A DNA stretch of 64,000 bases from Vulcanimicrobiota bacterium. GTDB taxonomy: Bacteria > Vulcanimicrobiota > Vulcanimicrobiia > Vulcanimicrobiales > Vulcanimicrobiaceae. A model generated the notes under the pieces. That model did no database searches, was not told the origin of the DNA, and saw nothing but the letters and a program-made list of their open reading frames with translations. The number at the start of each line of letters is the position of its first letter. The stretch's first letter is position 1. The DNA lies in the NCBI GenBank assembly GCA_003140215.1, contig PLJL01000004.1, positions 632,661-696,660 of the forward strand, in the 5' to 3' direction. Shown here one piece after another: positions 27,747 through 35,536 of the stretch. The translations under genes were made by a program, and so were the position numbers.

Positions 27747-29365
27747 GGCGTGATCGCAAAGCTCCAGCGCGGTTGCCAGCGCGTCCCGCCCCAGGCGAAG
27801 TCATAGGCGCGCGAGACGTCGATCCCGATGTTGGGGAAGGGCCGGAAGCGGGCGCCGCCGCGCACCTCCCACTGCGGCCGGCCGAAGCCGTTGAACTGCG
27901 GAAAGTCGGCGGTGTGCGTGACCGTCAAGCGCAGCGAGGTGCCGTTGGGGGTGAACTGCAGCTCGCCGCTCTGCGCGCGAAACGTCGTCGCGCCGCTGAA
28001 GGCCGCGTAGCCGAAGTACGGCGTTCCGTCGGGCGTGATGAGCGGCGTCGTGGGGGTCGGATAGAAGAGCCCCTGCGTGTTGGGATAGACGTCGGCGCCC
28101 CACGAGCCCTGGTAGTTCAGGAACAGCTTGAGGTTGCGCGCCAGCGGGCGCGTCACGTTCACGCTCGCGCCCAACGCGTCGCGATGGTGCGGAAACGAGA
28201 ACCAGGTCCGCGAGGTGTCGAGCGACGTCGCCATCGTGGCGCCCAACGGCACGCGCACGACCGGCGTCGACACGCTCAAGTCGAGACCGTGTCGCCACAC
28301 GGTGGCGTAGTTGTGGGCATCGGGGAGCAGTCCCAAGAGCCCGCCGCGCTGCGCGTCGAACCCGAAGTCGCCGCGCAGGCGCCAGGTCGCGCCGCCGGGG
28401 AGCGGGCGATCCGGCGTACGCAGGCTGGCGTTGAACGACGACCCGCCGCCGGAGACCCGCGTGTAGTCGAGCCGCCCCCCGGCCGCGCCGAACGCGGCGG
28501 TGAAGCCGGCGTGTGCGACCGTGCCGTAGATGGTTCCGCTGGCGTCGGCGATCGCGGTGAAACGCGAGCCGATCCGGCGGTAGGCGGTGAAGCCGTGCAC
28601 CGAGTAGCCGTGCAGCGGCGCGTCGATCGATGCGGCGACGTAGGCGTCGTCGCCGGAGACGATCTGTTGCTGCAGCGCCAGCGCCGCGCCGGGACCGTCC
28701 TCCCAGCGCGCGTGCAGCGCGGTGAGCGAGGTCGGCGAACCCCACAATCCGTAGGGCTGGTCGAAGGTCGCGCCCGCCAAGCTGGTCGAGCCGAACCCCG
28801 CGCCCGTCGCGAAGGTGTGCAGGTACGACGGCACGGGCACGCCGCCCACCGATGTCGGGAACGCGGCGGGCGAGAAGCGTACGTCGGCGTGCGGCGTGAT
28901 CGTCGCGTGCTTGGACTTGATGAACGCGTAGCGGTCGTCGACGTCGGGGAAGACGAAACGTTCGGCGTCGAAGTCCGCCGCCGTCGTCGGGCCCAGCGCG
29001 CGCGTCGTGCGCCCGACGCCCGACGCGGCATCGAGCACGTCGACGCGCGTGCCGTCGAGTTCGAGCGCGATCGCGTCGCCGTCGATCGCGGCGGCGCCGC
29101 GTGCGACGTGGGCGCGGCCGGCCAAGACCAACCGGTCGGTGCGCAGATCGAGGTACGCGGCGTCGGCGTGGGCGCGCGTTCCGTCGGCCAGCTTCACGGT
29201 CGCGCCGTCACGCACGATCAGCGCCAAGGTGTCGGAGAAGAAGACGATCGAGCCGTCGACCGTCGCGGTCGGGCGTGCGTCGGCCGCACCCGGAGCCGCC
29301 GTGAATGCGAGGCACGCAAGCGCCGCTCGCGTCAAGCCCCAGCGCGTCATCCTAGTGTGCAGCAC
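27743..29365 (-). CDS. OstA/LptD-like outer-membrane beta-barrel protein B
   Basis: 540 residues. The start is GTG 29363-29365 or ATG 29348-29350. A signal peptide ends near GAADA. Residues about 35-130 form an OstA-like jellyroll (VKLADGTRAHADAAYLDLRT, LVLAGRAHVARG). The rest is beta-barrel-like, with alternating aromatic and polar residues, ending WQPRWSFAITP. It is shorter than E. coli LptD, and I see no cysteines in the mature part, so no LptD-type disulphides. It is a paralogue of the 30227-31987 protein (FVFPDVDDRYAFIKSKHATI vs FYFPDLTGERPYIIAHGARI). LPS or other lipid delivery to the outer leaflet is likely. Confidence 0.75.
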   Translation of the reverse strand: MLHTRMTRWGLTRAALACLAFTAAPGAADARPTATVDGSIVFFSDTLALIVRDGATVKLADGTRAHADAAYLDLRTDRLVLAGRAHVARGAAAIDGDAIALELDGTRVDVLDAASGVGRTTRALGPTTAADFDAERFVFPDVDDRYAFIKSKHATITPHADVRFSPAAFPTSVGGVPVPSYLHTFATGAGFGSTSLAGATFDQPYGLWGSPTSLTALHARWEDGPGAALALQQQIVSGDDAYVAASIDAPLHGYSVHGFTAYRRIGSRFTAIADASGTIYGTVAHAGFTAAFGAAGGRLDYTRVSGGGSSFNASLRTPDRPLPGGATWRLRGDFGFDAQRGGLLGLLPDAHNYATVWRHGLDLSVSTPVVRVPLGATMATSLDTSRTWFSFPHHRDALGASVNVTRPLARNLKLFLNYQGSWGADVYPNTQGLFYPTPTTPLITPDGTPYFGYAAFSGATTFRAQSGELQFTPNGTSLRLTVTHTADFPQFNGFGRPQWEVRGGARFRPFPNIGIDVSRAYDFAWGGTRWQPRWSFAITP

Positions 29366-29370
29366 ACTAG
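29352..29370. repeat. 19-bp palindrome at an operon-internal stop/start junction
   Basis: CTAGTGTGC-A-GCACACTAG has perfect 9-bp arms around one base. It contains the TAG stop of the 29367-30230 gene and the GTG start of the 27743-29365 gene, both on the minus strand. As RNA it can fold into an 8-bp stem with a 3-nt loop hiding the start codon. As DNA it would suit a dimeric repressor. Confidence 0.55.
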
Positions 29371-30230
29371 CGCGGCGGCAGGTTCGGCGGCTGCCCGGGT
29401 CGTGGCGTCGGGAAGCCGCCCGGCGGCGTCGCGCGCGGCTTGGGATACAGTCCGCCGCCGGGGAACGGATTGGGGTTGAACGGGGTCGGGATCGCGCCGG
29501 GCTGCGCGGCCTGCGGCTCGTTGGGCCGGTCGTCCGACCACGCGTAGACCGTCACCGGGACGCTTTGCGCGTCGACTTCCTTGGTGAAGTACGGATGCGG
29601 CGAGGGGCGGATCCCGTTCTGCCCCAACTCCACGGAGTTCCAGGAACCGCGCGTGATCACAAACGCGAACTTGGTCCCCGAAGCGAACCGCCGCACGGCG
29701 CGATAGCGCTGTCCGTCGATGCGGTCCATCTTGATCGCCCGCGGGTTCCAGCCGCTGTAGTCGGTGCTGATGTAGACATCGGTGGCCAGCCGGGTCGTGG
29801 GCGGGACGGTGACGACGAACTCGACGGCGACCTCGCGCCCGGTGATGCTCTGCCCGACGATCTCGGGTGCGCGCACGGTCACCGCCTGGGTGGCGGAATA
29901 CTGCGTGACGCTCGCATACGCGACGTCGGGCGGCAGCCGGCGCGTGGTGAGGTCGAGCTCGACCACCTCTTTGGTCGCCGGGTCGAGGATCGCGCGCGCG
30001 AACAACTTGGGGCGCGGCTGCAGCGCCGTGGGCTGTCCGGTGTCGTAGTCGGCGATGCGCGGTGCAGCCGCCAGCTTGAACGCGTCGCCGGTGGTGAAGT
30101 ACACGAAGCCGTTGCGCACGTCGAGGAGCTGGCCGGTGAAGCGCACGACCGTTCCCTGCGCGAACGACGGCAGGGCGAGCACGATCACCGCGGCGGCGGC
30201 GAGCAGGGACGAGACGAAGCGGATGGTCAC
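29367..30230 (-). CDS. Secreted starch-binding-like (CBM20-type) domain protein A
   Basis: 287 residues. A signal peptide (SSLLAAAAVIVLALPSFAQG) is followed by about 115 residues of beta-rich sequence, then a CBM20-like domain: VTVPPTTRLATDVYISTDYS, then GWNPRAIKMDRIDGQRYR and FAFVITRGSWNSVELGQNG. A Pro-rich tail of about 60 residues ends the protein (QAAQPGAIPTPFNPNPFPGG). Paralogue of the 27150-27746 protein, which lacks the tail. Its ATG overlaps the stop of the upstream barrel gene (30227-30230), so the two are translated together. Binding of a glucan-like or LPS-like ligand is inferred; the ligand is unknown. Confidence 0.68.
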   Translation of the reverse strand: MTIRFVSSLLAAAAVIVLALPSFAQGTVVRFTGQLLDVRNGFVYFTTGDAFKLAAAPRIADYDTGQPTALQPRPKLFARAILDPATKEVVELDLTTRRLPPDVAYASVTQYSATQAVTVRAPEIVGQSITGREVAVEFVVTVPPTTRLATDVYISTDYSGWNPRAIKMDRIDGQRYRAVRRFASGTKFAFVITRGSWNSVELGQNGIRPSPHPYFTKEVDAQSVPVTVYAWSDDRPNEPQAAQPGAIPTPFNPNPFPGGGLYPKPRATPPGGFPTPRPGQPPNLPPR

Positions 30231-31987
30231 GGCGAAAATTGAATCCCGAACTGCGGTGTCCAGCGTTCGTTGGCGAAGTTGAAGTAGTAGGCGCGGGTGA
30301 GGTCGACCAGCACTTGCTTCGACATCCGCAGGCGCAGATCAGCCGAGAGCTGCCAGGGCGGCTGACCGTACAGCCCCGGTACCGGCGCCGGAAAATCGGA
30401 GAACCGCGCCAGCGTCAGGTTGAGCCCGAAGTATTGCGTCGGCGTGTAGACGAACGAACCGGTGAGGCCGCGCGAGGTCGCGAACCCACGAAACGCGTTC
30501 TGCCCGCCGAAGGTCCCGAATTCGGTCGTCACCGTGTCGCCGCCCAGCGGCAGCGGGTATGCGGCGAGCTGCGCGCCGCCCCAGTAGTCGGCGGTGGTGC
30601 GGCTCTCGTAGGCCAGGAACGTGTTGATGTGCTGGCGGTCGAAGGTGCGCGAAAGCGAGACGCGCGCGTCGGTCAGGTCGACTTGGTGCGGCACCGAGTA
30701 CCAGGTGCGCTGCTTGTCCAGCGAGGTGCTGACCGAGATGCCGTTGCGCAGCTTGATCGGCGCGGTGTAGACGGTCGCGCCGGCGTAGTGATACCACGCG
30801 CTGGGCGGACCCGGCTGCTCGTTGAGGTAGCCGCCCTCGCCGTAGATGTCGTGCGCCATCCCGATCCCGCTGCGCAGCCGGAACAACAGCGGCGCTCCCT
30901 TGAAGAAGCGGTTTTCGAACCCCGTCCACGCCAGCAGCGCGTCGGTGGGATGTTCGCGCCAACGCGGGTCGTAGGCCCCGGTCGGCAACGCGTCGTTGAC
31001 GAGGTTGGGCGTGAAGCCCAGGATGTACTGATAGTAGTTGTCGGTGGTGAGGCTCAAGCCCGAGCGCCGCAGGCCCGCGTTGAGCTGCAGCTGGCCGAAC
31101 GCCGCCGCGTTGATCGGCCGGTTGATGAGCCCGGGCGACCCGGCCGACTCCTGAAGAAACAGACGGCCGGTGAACGTCGGCGAGAACTTCTTGTAGCCGA
31201 TGAGGTTGTACTGGCGCTGTTCCTGGGTGAGCGGGTCGATCGAAGCGACGATCCAGTCGTCGTTCCACACGAAGTGCTGATCGATGGCGAAGTACGTGCC
31301 GTTGAACGCGTCGTTGCGCAGGTGCAGCGCGCTGACGCTGTGCTCCGAGCCGTTGAACGGCAAACCCACGTCGGCGCGCGCCCCGGCGAACCCGTTTTCG
31401 TTGAAGTGCGGGTTCGGGGAGAACGTGACGAGATAGCGCGGCAACGGCACGTACGCGCCGGCCGTGTAGACGCGCGCGTTGTCGAAGAGCACGTCGGTCT
31501 TGGGCACGATGCGCGCGCCGTGAGCGATGATGTAGGGGCGCTCGCCGGTAAGGTCCGGGAAGTAGAACGCGTCGCCGGGTTGTTCGCGCCCGACGCGCGG
31601 GGTGCTCCAGTCCAGCCCGAAGTAGGTGACGCGCGCCGGCGTGCTGTCGGCCGGAAGGAAGTACGAGCGGTCCAGGTCCGGGTAGCCGGCGAAGGCCGCC
31701 CCGGCTTGGTGGATCGCCGGCCCGTCGACGTGCACGTCGCCCGCGACCAGATAGCGGTTGAGCTTGAGGTCCATGGTGAAGGTCTGCCCGCGCACGACCG
31801 TACCGTCGGAGAGCCGCACGCGCACGTCGCCGTCGGCGGTGACGATGAAGCGGTTGAAGTAGAAGTCGACCGTCTTCGCGCTCACGTCGAGGCTGGTCGG
31901 CGGGGCGGCGGCCGCGAGCGACGTCGCAGCCGCGAACGCGGTGGAGACGAACGCGATGATGGCCGGGAAGCGCATGTGCAGCTTCAC
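30227..31987 (-). CDS. OstA/LptD-like outer-membrane beta-barrel protein A
   Basis: 586 residues from GTG 31985-31987; the ATG at 31973-31975 is equally plausible. A signal peptide (MRFPAIIAFVSTAFAAATS) precedes an OstA-like jellyroll (GDVRVRLSDGTVVRGQTFTM, NRYLVAGDVHVDG). The barrel part is full of alternating aromatic residues (DNYYQYILGF, WYHYAGATVYTA) and ends WTPQFGIQFSP. No cysteine is seen. It is first in an operon of five minus-strand genes: barrel A, CBM-like A, barrel B, CBM-like B, MFS-acyltransferase. The canonical LptD role (LPS insertion with LptE) is possible, but the CBM-like partner in LptE's place is unusual. It is divergent from deoB with only 56 bp between. Confidence 0.78.
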   Translation of the reverse strand: MKLHMRFPAIIAFVSTAFAAATSLAAAAPPTSLDVSAKTVDFYFNRFIVTADGDVRVRLSDGTVVRGQTFTMDLKLNRYLVAGDVHVDGPAIHQAGAAFAGYPDLDRSYFLPADSTPARVTYFGLDWSTPRVGREQPGDAFYFPDLTGERPYIIAHGARIVPKTDVLFDNARVYTAGAYVPLPRYLVTFSPNPHFNENGFAGARADVGLPFNGSEHSVSALHLRNDAFNGTYFAIDQHFVWNDDWIVASIDPLTQEQRQYNLIGYKKFSPTFTGRLFLQESAGSPGLINRPINAAAFGQLQLNAGLRRSGLSLTTDNYYQYILGFTPNLVNDALPTGAYDPRWREHPTDALLAWTGFENRFFKGAPLLFRLRSGIGMAHDIYGEGGYLNEQPGPPSAWYHYAGATVYTAPIKLRNGISVSTSLDKQRTWYSVPHQVDLTDARVSLSRTFDRQHINTFLAYESRTTADYWGGAQLAAYPLPLGGDTVTTEFGTFGGQNAFRGFATSRGLTGSFVYTPTQYFGLNLTLARFSDFPAPVPGLYGQPPWQLSADLRLRMSKQVLVDLTRAYYFNFANERWTPQFGIQFSP

Positions 31988-32043
31988 GCGTTGCGCGTTA
32001 CGGGAGGCGCGGTCCTGCGCCGGATGGAACCGCGGTGGACGGC

Positions 32044-33171
32044 ATGCCGCGCATTCTCGCCTTTGTCATGGACTCCGCCGGCGTCGGTGCCCTTCCGGAT
32101 GCGATCGCCTACCACGACGCAGCCAACGCGAATACGATTGGAAACGTCGCGCATCGGTTGGGCGGCCTTCACTTGCCCAATTTCGAGCGGTTGGGCCTCG
32201 GGCACATCACCCCGGTGCGCGGTCTCTCCGCCTCCGACCAGCCGGCTGCCGCCGTCGGCCGCCTTAAAGAACGCTCAAAGGGCAAGGATACGATCACCGG
32301 TCATTGGGAGATGGTCGGGGTGATCACCGAGGTCCCGTTCCCGACCTATCCGCAGGGCTTCCCGCCCGAGGTGATCGCGAGCTTCACCGCGATCGCCGGC
32401 CGGCCGCCGCTGGGTAACCGGCCCGCCTCGGGGACCGAGATCATCGCCGAGCTGGGGGAGGAGCACCAGCGCACCGGCCGGCCGATCCTCTACACCTCGG
32501 CGGATTCGGTGTTCCAGGTCGCGGCGCACGAGGAAACCGTCCCGCTGGCGACGCTCTACGCCTGGTGCGAGCGGGCCCGGGCCATGCTCGTCCCGCCGCA
32601 CGAGGTCAACCGGGTGATCGCGCGGCCGTTCGTCGGGACCCCCGGAAACTACAGCCGGACGCCGAACCGCAGGGACTACGCGATTCCGCCGCCGCCGACG
32701 GTGCTCGACAGGCTTGAGCAGGCCGGTGTACCTGTGCATGCGGTCGGGAAGATTTGTGACATCTACAGCGGTCACGGGATCGCGTCGTCCGTCCGCGTCG
32801 CCGACAACGGCGAGGCGGTCGATCGCGCGCTCGAGCTCGCCGACAGCACGGATCACGGCCTGGTGTTCGTCAACCTCAACGACTTCGACAGCAAGTATGG
32901 ACATCGCCGCGACGTGCGCGGGTACGGTGACGCCCTGGCGCGCCTCGACGCCCGCGTCCCCGAGCTGCTCGAGCGGATCCGGCCCGGCGACGCGCTGATC
33001 TTCACCGCCGACCACGGCTGCGATCCGACCCAGCCCGGCAGCGACCACACCCGCGAGTTCGTCCCGTACCTCGAATACGGAGCTGGGGCCGGGCGCGATC
33101 TCGGCGTCGTCGAGGGCCTGGGCTACGTCGGGGAGCGGATCGAGGCGATCCTCGCCGCGGTGCGCACGTGA
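32044..33171 (+). CDS. deoB: Phosphopentomutase
   Basis: 375 residues from the ATG at 32044 (GTG 32035 would add three). It shows alkaline-phosphatase-superfamily metal motifs: VMDSAGVGALPDA at the start, KGKDTITGHWEMVGV, and IFTADHGCDPTQPGSDHTRE near the end, with KICDIYSGHGI in the middle. The enzyme converts (deoxy)ribose-1-phosphate to the 5-phosphate with manganese, linking nucleoside breakdown (DeoA at 21067) to central metabolism. The stop codon overlaps the start of the sugar transferase gene (GTGA at 33168-33171), so this housekeeping gene seems to lead into the polysaccharide operon. Confidence 0.96.
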   Translation: MPRILAFVMDSAGVGALPDAIAYHDAANANTIGNVAHRLGGLHLPNFERLGLGHITPVRGLSASDQPAAAVGRLKERSKGKDTITGHWEMVGVITEVPFPTYPQGFPPEVIASFTAIAGRPPLGNRPASGTEIIAELGEEHQRTGRPILYTSADSVFQVAAHEETVPLATLYAWCERARAMLVPPHEVNRVIARPFVGTPGNYSRTPNRRDYAIPPPPTVLDRLEQAGVPVHAVGKICDIYSGHGIASSVRVADNGEAVDRALELADSTDHGLVFVNLNDFDSKYGHRRDVRGYGDALARLDARVPELLERIRPGDALIFTADHGCDPTQPGSDHTREFVPYLEYGAGAGRDLGVVEGLGYVGERIEAILAAVRT

Positions 33172-33860
33172 GCGTCGTCGAGCTGCGTCGCGAGCCGCGG
33201 GCCGGCTCGGGCGACCTGCCGGCCGGGGTTCCCTTCCCGGCGGCGCCGGCTCGGCCGGGTTGGTTCGCCCCCGCGAAGCGCACGCTCGACGTCGCGATCT
33301 CGGCCGGCCTGCTGATCCTCGCCGCGCCGGTCGTCGTGGGCGCGATGATCGGCATCGTCGCCGTGAGCGGCGGCAGCCCGATCTACCGGCAGGACCGGGT
33401 TGGCTTGGGCGGACGGCGCTTCCGCATGTTCAAGTTGCGCACGATGATCCGCGACGCCCACGCGTTGCTCCCCGAGCTGCGCCGCTTCAACGAGGCCGAC
33501 GGGCCGGTCTTCAAGATGCGCGACGACCCCCGGCTCCACAAGCTGGGCGCCTTTTTGCGGCGCACGTCGATCGACGAGCTGCCCAACTTCCTCAACGTCC
33601 TGCTCGGCGACATGGCGATCGTGGGGCCGCGCCCGCCGCTGCCCGAAGAGGTCGCGCACTACGATGGGTACGCGCTGCGCCGGCTGGTCGTCAAGCCCGG
33701 AGTGACCTGCCTATGGCAGATCTCGGGGCGCTCGCACCTCTCGTTCGAAGAGTGGATGGCGCTCGACAACGCTTACATCGACGCGTGGTCGCCGTGGTAC
33801 GACCTCGCGATCGTCGCCAAGACGGTCCCGGCCGTGCTGCGGGGGGTCGGCGCGCATTAA
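33168..33860 (+). CDS. Initiating bacterial sugar transferase (WcaJ/ExoY/PglC type)
   Basis: 230 residues. One N-terminal membrane segment (LDVAISAGLLILAAPVVVGA) is followed by the monotopic transferase domain: PIYRQDRVGLGGRRFRMFKL, RTSIDELPNFLNVLLGDMAI, VGPRPPLP, and PGVTCLWQISGRS. It adds a sugar phosphate to undecaprenyl phosphate at the cytoplasmic face and so starts a repeat unit. The domain is complete although the protein is of the short class, without the extra N-terminal helices of WbaP/WcaJ. It lies at the beginning of the glycan locus, after deoB. The sugar specificity cannot be read. Confidence 0.93.
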   Translation: MSVVELRREPRAGSGDLPAGVPFPAAPARPGWFAPAKRTLDVAISAGLLILAAPVVVGAMIGIVAVSGGSPIYRQDRVGLGGRRFRMFKLRTMIRDAHALLPELRRFNEADGPVFKMRDDPRLHKLGAFLRRTSIDELPNFLNVLLGDMAIVGPRPPLPEEVAHYDGYALRRLVVKPGVTCLWQISGRSHLSFEEWMALDNAYIDAWSPWYDLAIVAKTVPAVLRGVGAH

Positions 33861-33918
33861 CCGCCGCCTGACCGTCGTAGCCGAAGGCCGCACTCCCCGC
33901 CGCCTGGCGCGTTCGACG

Positions 33919-35460
33919 GTGCTGGTGATGGGCGCGACGCTCGCGTCCACCATCCTGGGCTTCGTGCGCGAGGTCGTCTACGCGAAGTTCTACGGCACCT
34001 CGTGGGAGCTGGACGCCTTCCTCGCTGCGGCCGTGGTTCCGGTGATCTTGTTCGGCGTTTTCACCGGCGCGCTGGTCACCGCGCTGGTGCCCTTGTTCAC
34101 CGACTACGTGAACACCGAGCGCGAGGACGAAGCGTGGAACCTTGCGTCGACCGTCGTCGTCGTGCTGCTCGTCGTGCTCGGGCTGGGCGCGGCGGTGGGT
34201 GCTTGGCTCGCGCCGTGGTACGTGCCGCACATCTACGTGCCGCAGCACAGCCGCGACGCGGCCGCCCACGTACACACCGCGGTCATCATGACGCGCTGGC
34301 TGATGCCGACGATCGTCGCGGCGAGCATCGCCGGCGTGGTCGGTGCGCTGCTCAATGCGTATCACCGGTTCGGCGCGGCGGCGCTGCAAGGCTTCGTCGC
34401 CAACGTCTGCATCATCGGCTTCGTGTGGATCGCGGAGCCGCGTTTTGGCGCGTACGCGCTGGTGTTCGGTGCGCTGGCGGGCGCGTTCGTGTCCCTGCTC
34501 GCGCTGTTGCCGACGTTCTTCGCGCTGCGGCGCTTCCGGTTCGCATTCGACGTGCACCACCCCGGGCTCGTGCGGCTGATGCACGTGCTCGCGCCGATCG
34601 CGATCGGCTCGGCGGCCGGTCAGGTCGCGTTGTTTTTCGACCGTTTCTTCGCATCGCACATGACCGAAGGGACGATCGCGGGGATGAACTTCGCCGTCAA
34701 GATCGTCGGCTTTCCGCAGCAGATCTTCGTGACCGCGATCGCGACGGTGATCTTCCCGCTCTTCGCCAGCCAGTTCGCGCACCACAATCGCGCGGCGATG
34801 AAGCGCAGCGTCGCCACCGGGCTGCAGATGGTGATCTTCCTGACGCTGCCGTCGGCCTGGGGCCTATGCATGCTGGCCGGGCCGATCGTGCAGACGCTGT
34901 TCGAGCGCGGTGCGTTCACCCCGCAAGCCACGGTGCTGTGCGCGCAGCTGCTGCCGTTCGCCGCGGTCGGGCTGGTCGCGCTGGCGGCGAACGTCGTGCT
35001 CACGCGGTGTCTGTACGCCTGCGGGGCGGTACGGATCTCGATCGCCATCGCGGTCGCGACGGTCGCGCTCAACGTCGCTTTGTCGCTGGCTTGGCTGCCG
35101 TCGCTGGGTGCGCGCGGGCTGCTGCTCGCCAACGCCGTCTCGCAAACGCTGCAGACCATCGCGCTCGTCGCCGTGGCGTGGCGCTCGCTGGGCGGTTTTC
35201 ATCTCGGCGCGGTGTGCGTCTCGCTGCTCAAGGTGGGCGCCTGCTCCGCGGTGATGGCGTTCGCGCTGGCCGCGGTGCAGGTCACGCGCACGCCGCCCGC
35301 CCCCACCATGATCGCGCGCGTCACCAATCTGAGCGAGCACCTGCTGTTCGGCGTGTTCGTGTTCATCGCGCTCGCGCGGCTGGTCGACTCCGAAGAGCTC
35401 CACCTGGCGATCGATCTGCTGCTGCGCCGCCGTCCGCGCGATCTCGTCCCGCTGCCATGA
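33919..35460 (+). CDS. murJ: MurJ/MviN-type lipid-linked glycan flippase
   Basis: 513 residues from GTG 33919. About 14 membrane helices fit the MOP superfamily. Typical MurJ elements include ILGFVREVVYAKFYG in helix 1, DAFLAAAVVPVILF, and VQTLFERGAFTPQAT. MurJ flips lipid II; a paralogue for another lipid-linked unit is possible given the glycan context. The frame stays open upstream and includes RRLARST, which resembles the extra N-terminal residues of many MurJ proteins. No ATG/GTG/TTG lies there, only an ATT at 33856-33858 overlapping the previous stop. The 3' end runs into a 20-bp tandem repeat that contains the stop codon. Confidence 0.87.
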   Translation: MLVMGATLASTILGFVREVVYAKFYGTSWELDAFLAAAVVPVILFGVFTGALVTALVPLFTDYVNTEREDEAWNLASTVVVVLLVVLGLGAAVGAWLAPWYVPHIYVPQHSRDAAAHVHTAVIMTRWLMPTIVAASIAGVVGALLNAYHRFGAAALQGFVANVCIIGFVWIAEPRFGAYALVFGALAGAFVSLLALLPTFFALRRFRFAFDVHHPGLVRLMHVLAPIAIGSAAGQVALFFDRFFASHMTEGTIAGMNFAVKIVGFPQQIFVTAIATVIFPLFASQFAHHNRAAMKRSVATGLQMVIFLTLPSAWGLCMLAGPIVQTLFERGAFTPQATVLCAQLLPFAAVGLVALAANVVLTRCLYACGAVRISIAIAVATVALNVALSLAWLPSLGARGLLLANAVSQTLQTIALVAVAWRSLGGFHLGAVCVSLLKVGACSAVMAFALAAVQVTRTPPAPTMIARVTNLSEHLLFGVFVFIALARLVDSEELHLAIDLLLRRRPRDLVPLP

Positions 35461-35536
35461 CAGAGTCACGCCCCGCATGACGAAGTCGCGCCCGGCATGA
35501 CAGAGTCGCGCCCGGCATGACAGAGTCACGCCCCGC
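35457..35536 (+). repeat. Four tandem 20-bp repeats joining murJ to the ligase gene
   Basis: Four units of 20 bp, consensus ATGACAGAGTCACGCCCCGC, with small variations (units 2 and 3 differ at 3-4 positions). Unit 1 includes the murJ stop (ATGA). The next gene begins with GTGACA at 35537, the same position as ATGACA in a fifth unit, so its start codon seems derived from the repeat. As 20 is not a multiple of 3, copy-number change alters spacing and frame. Confidence 0.9.
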
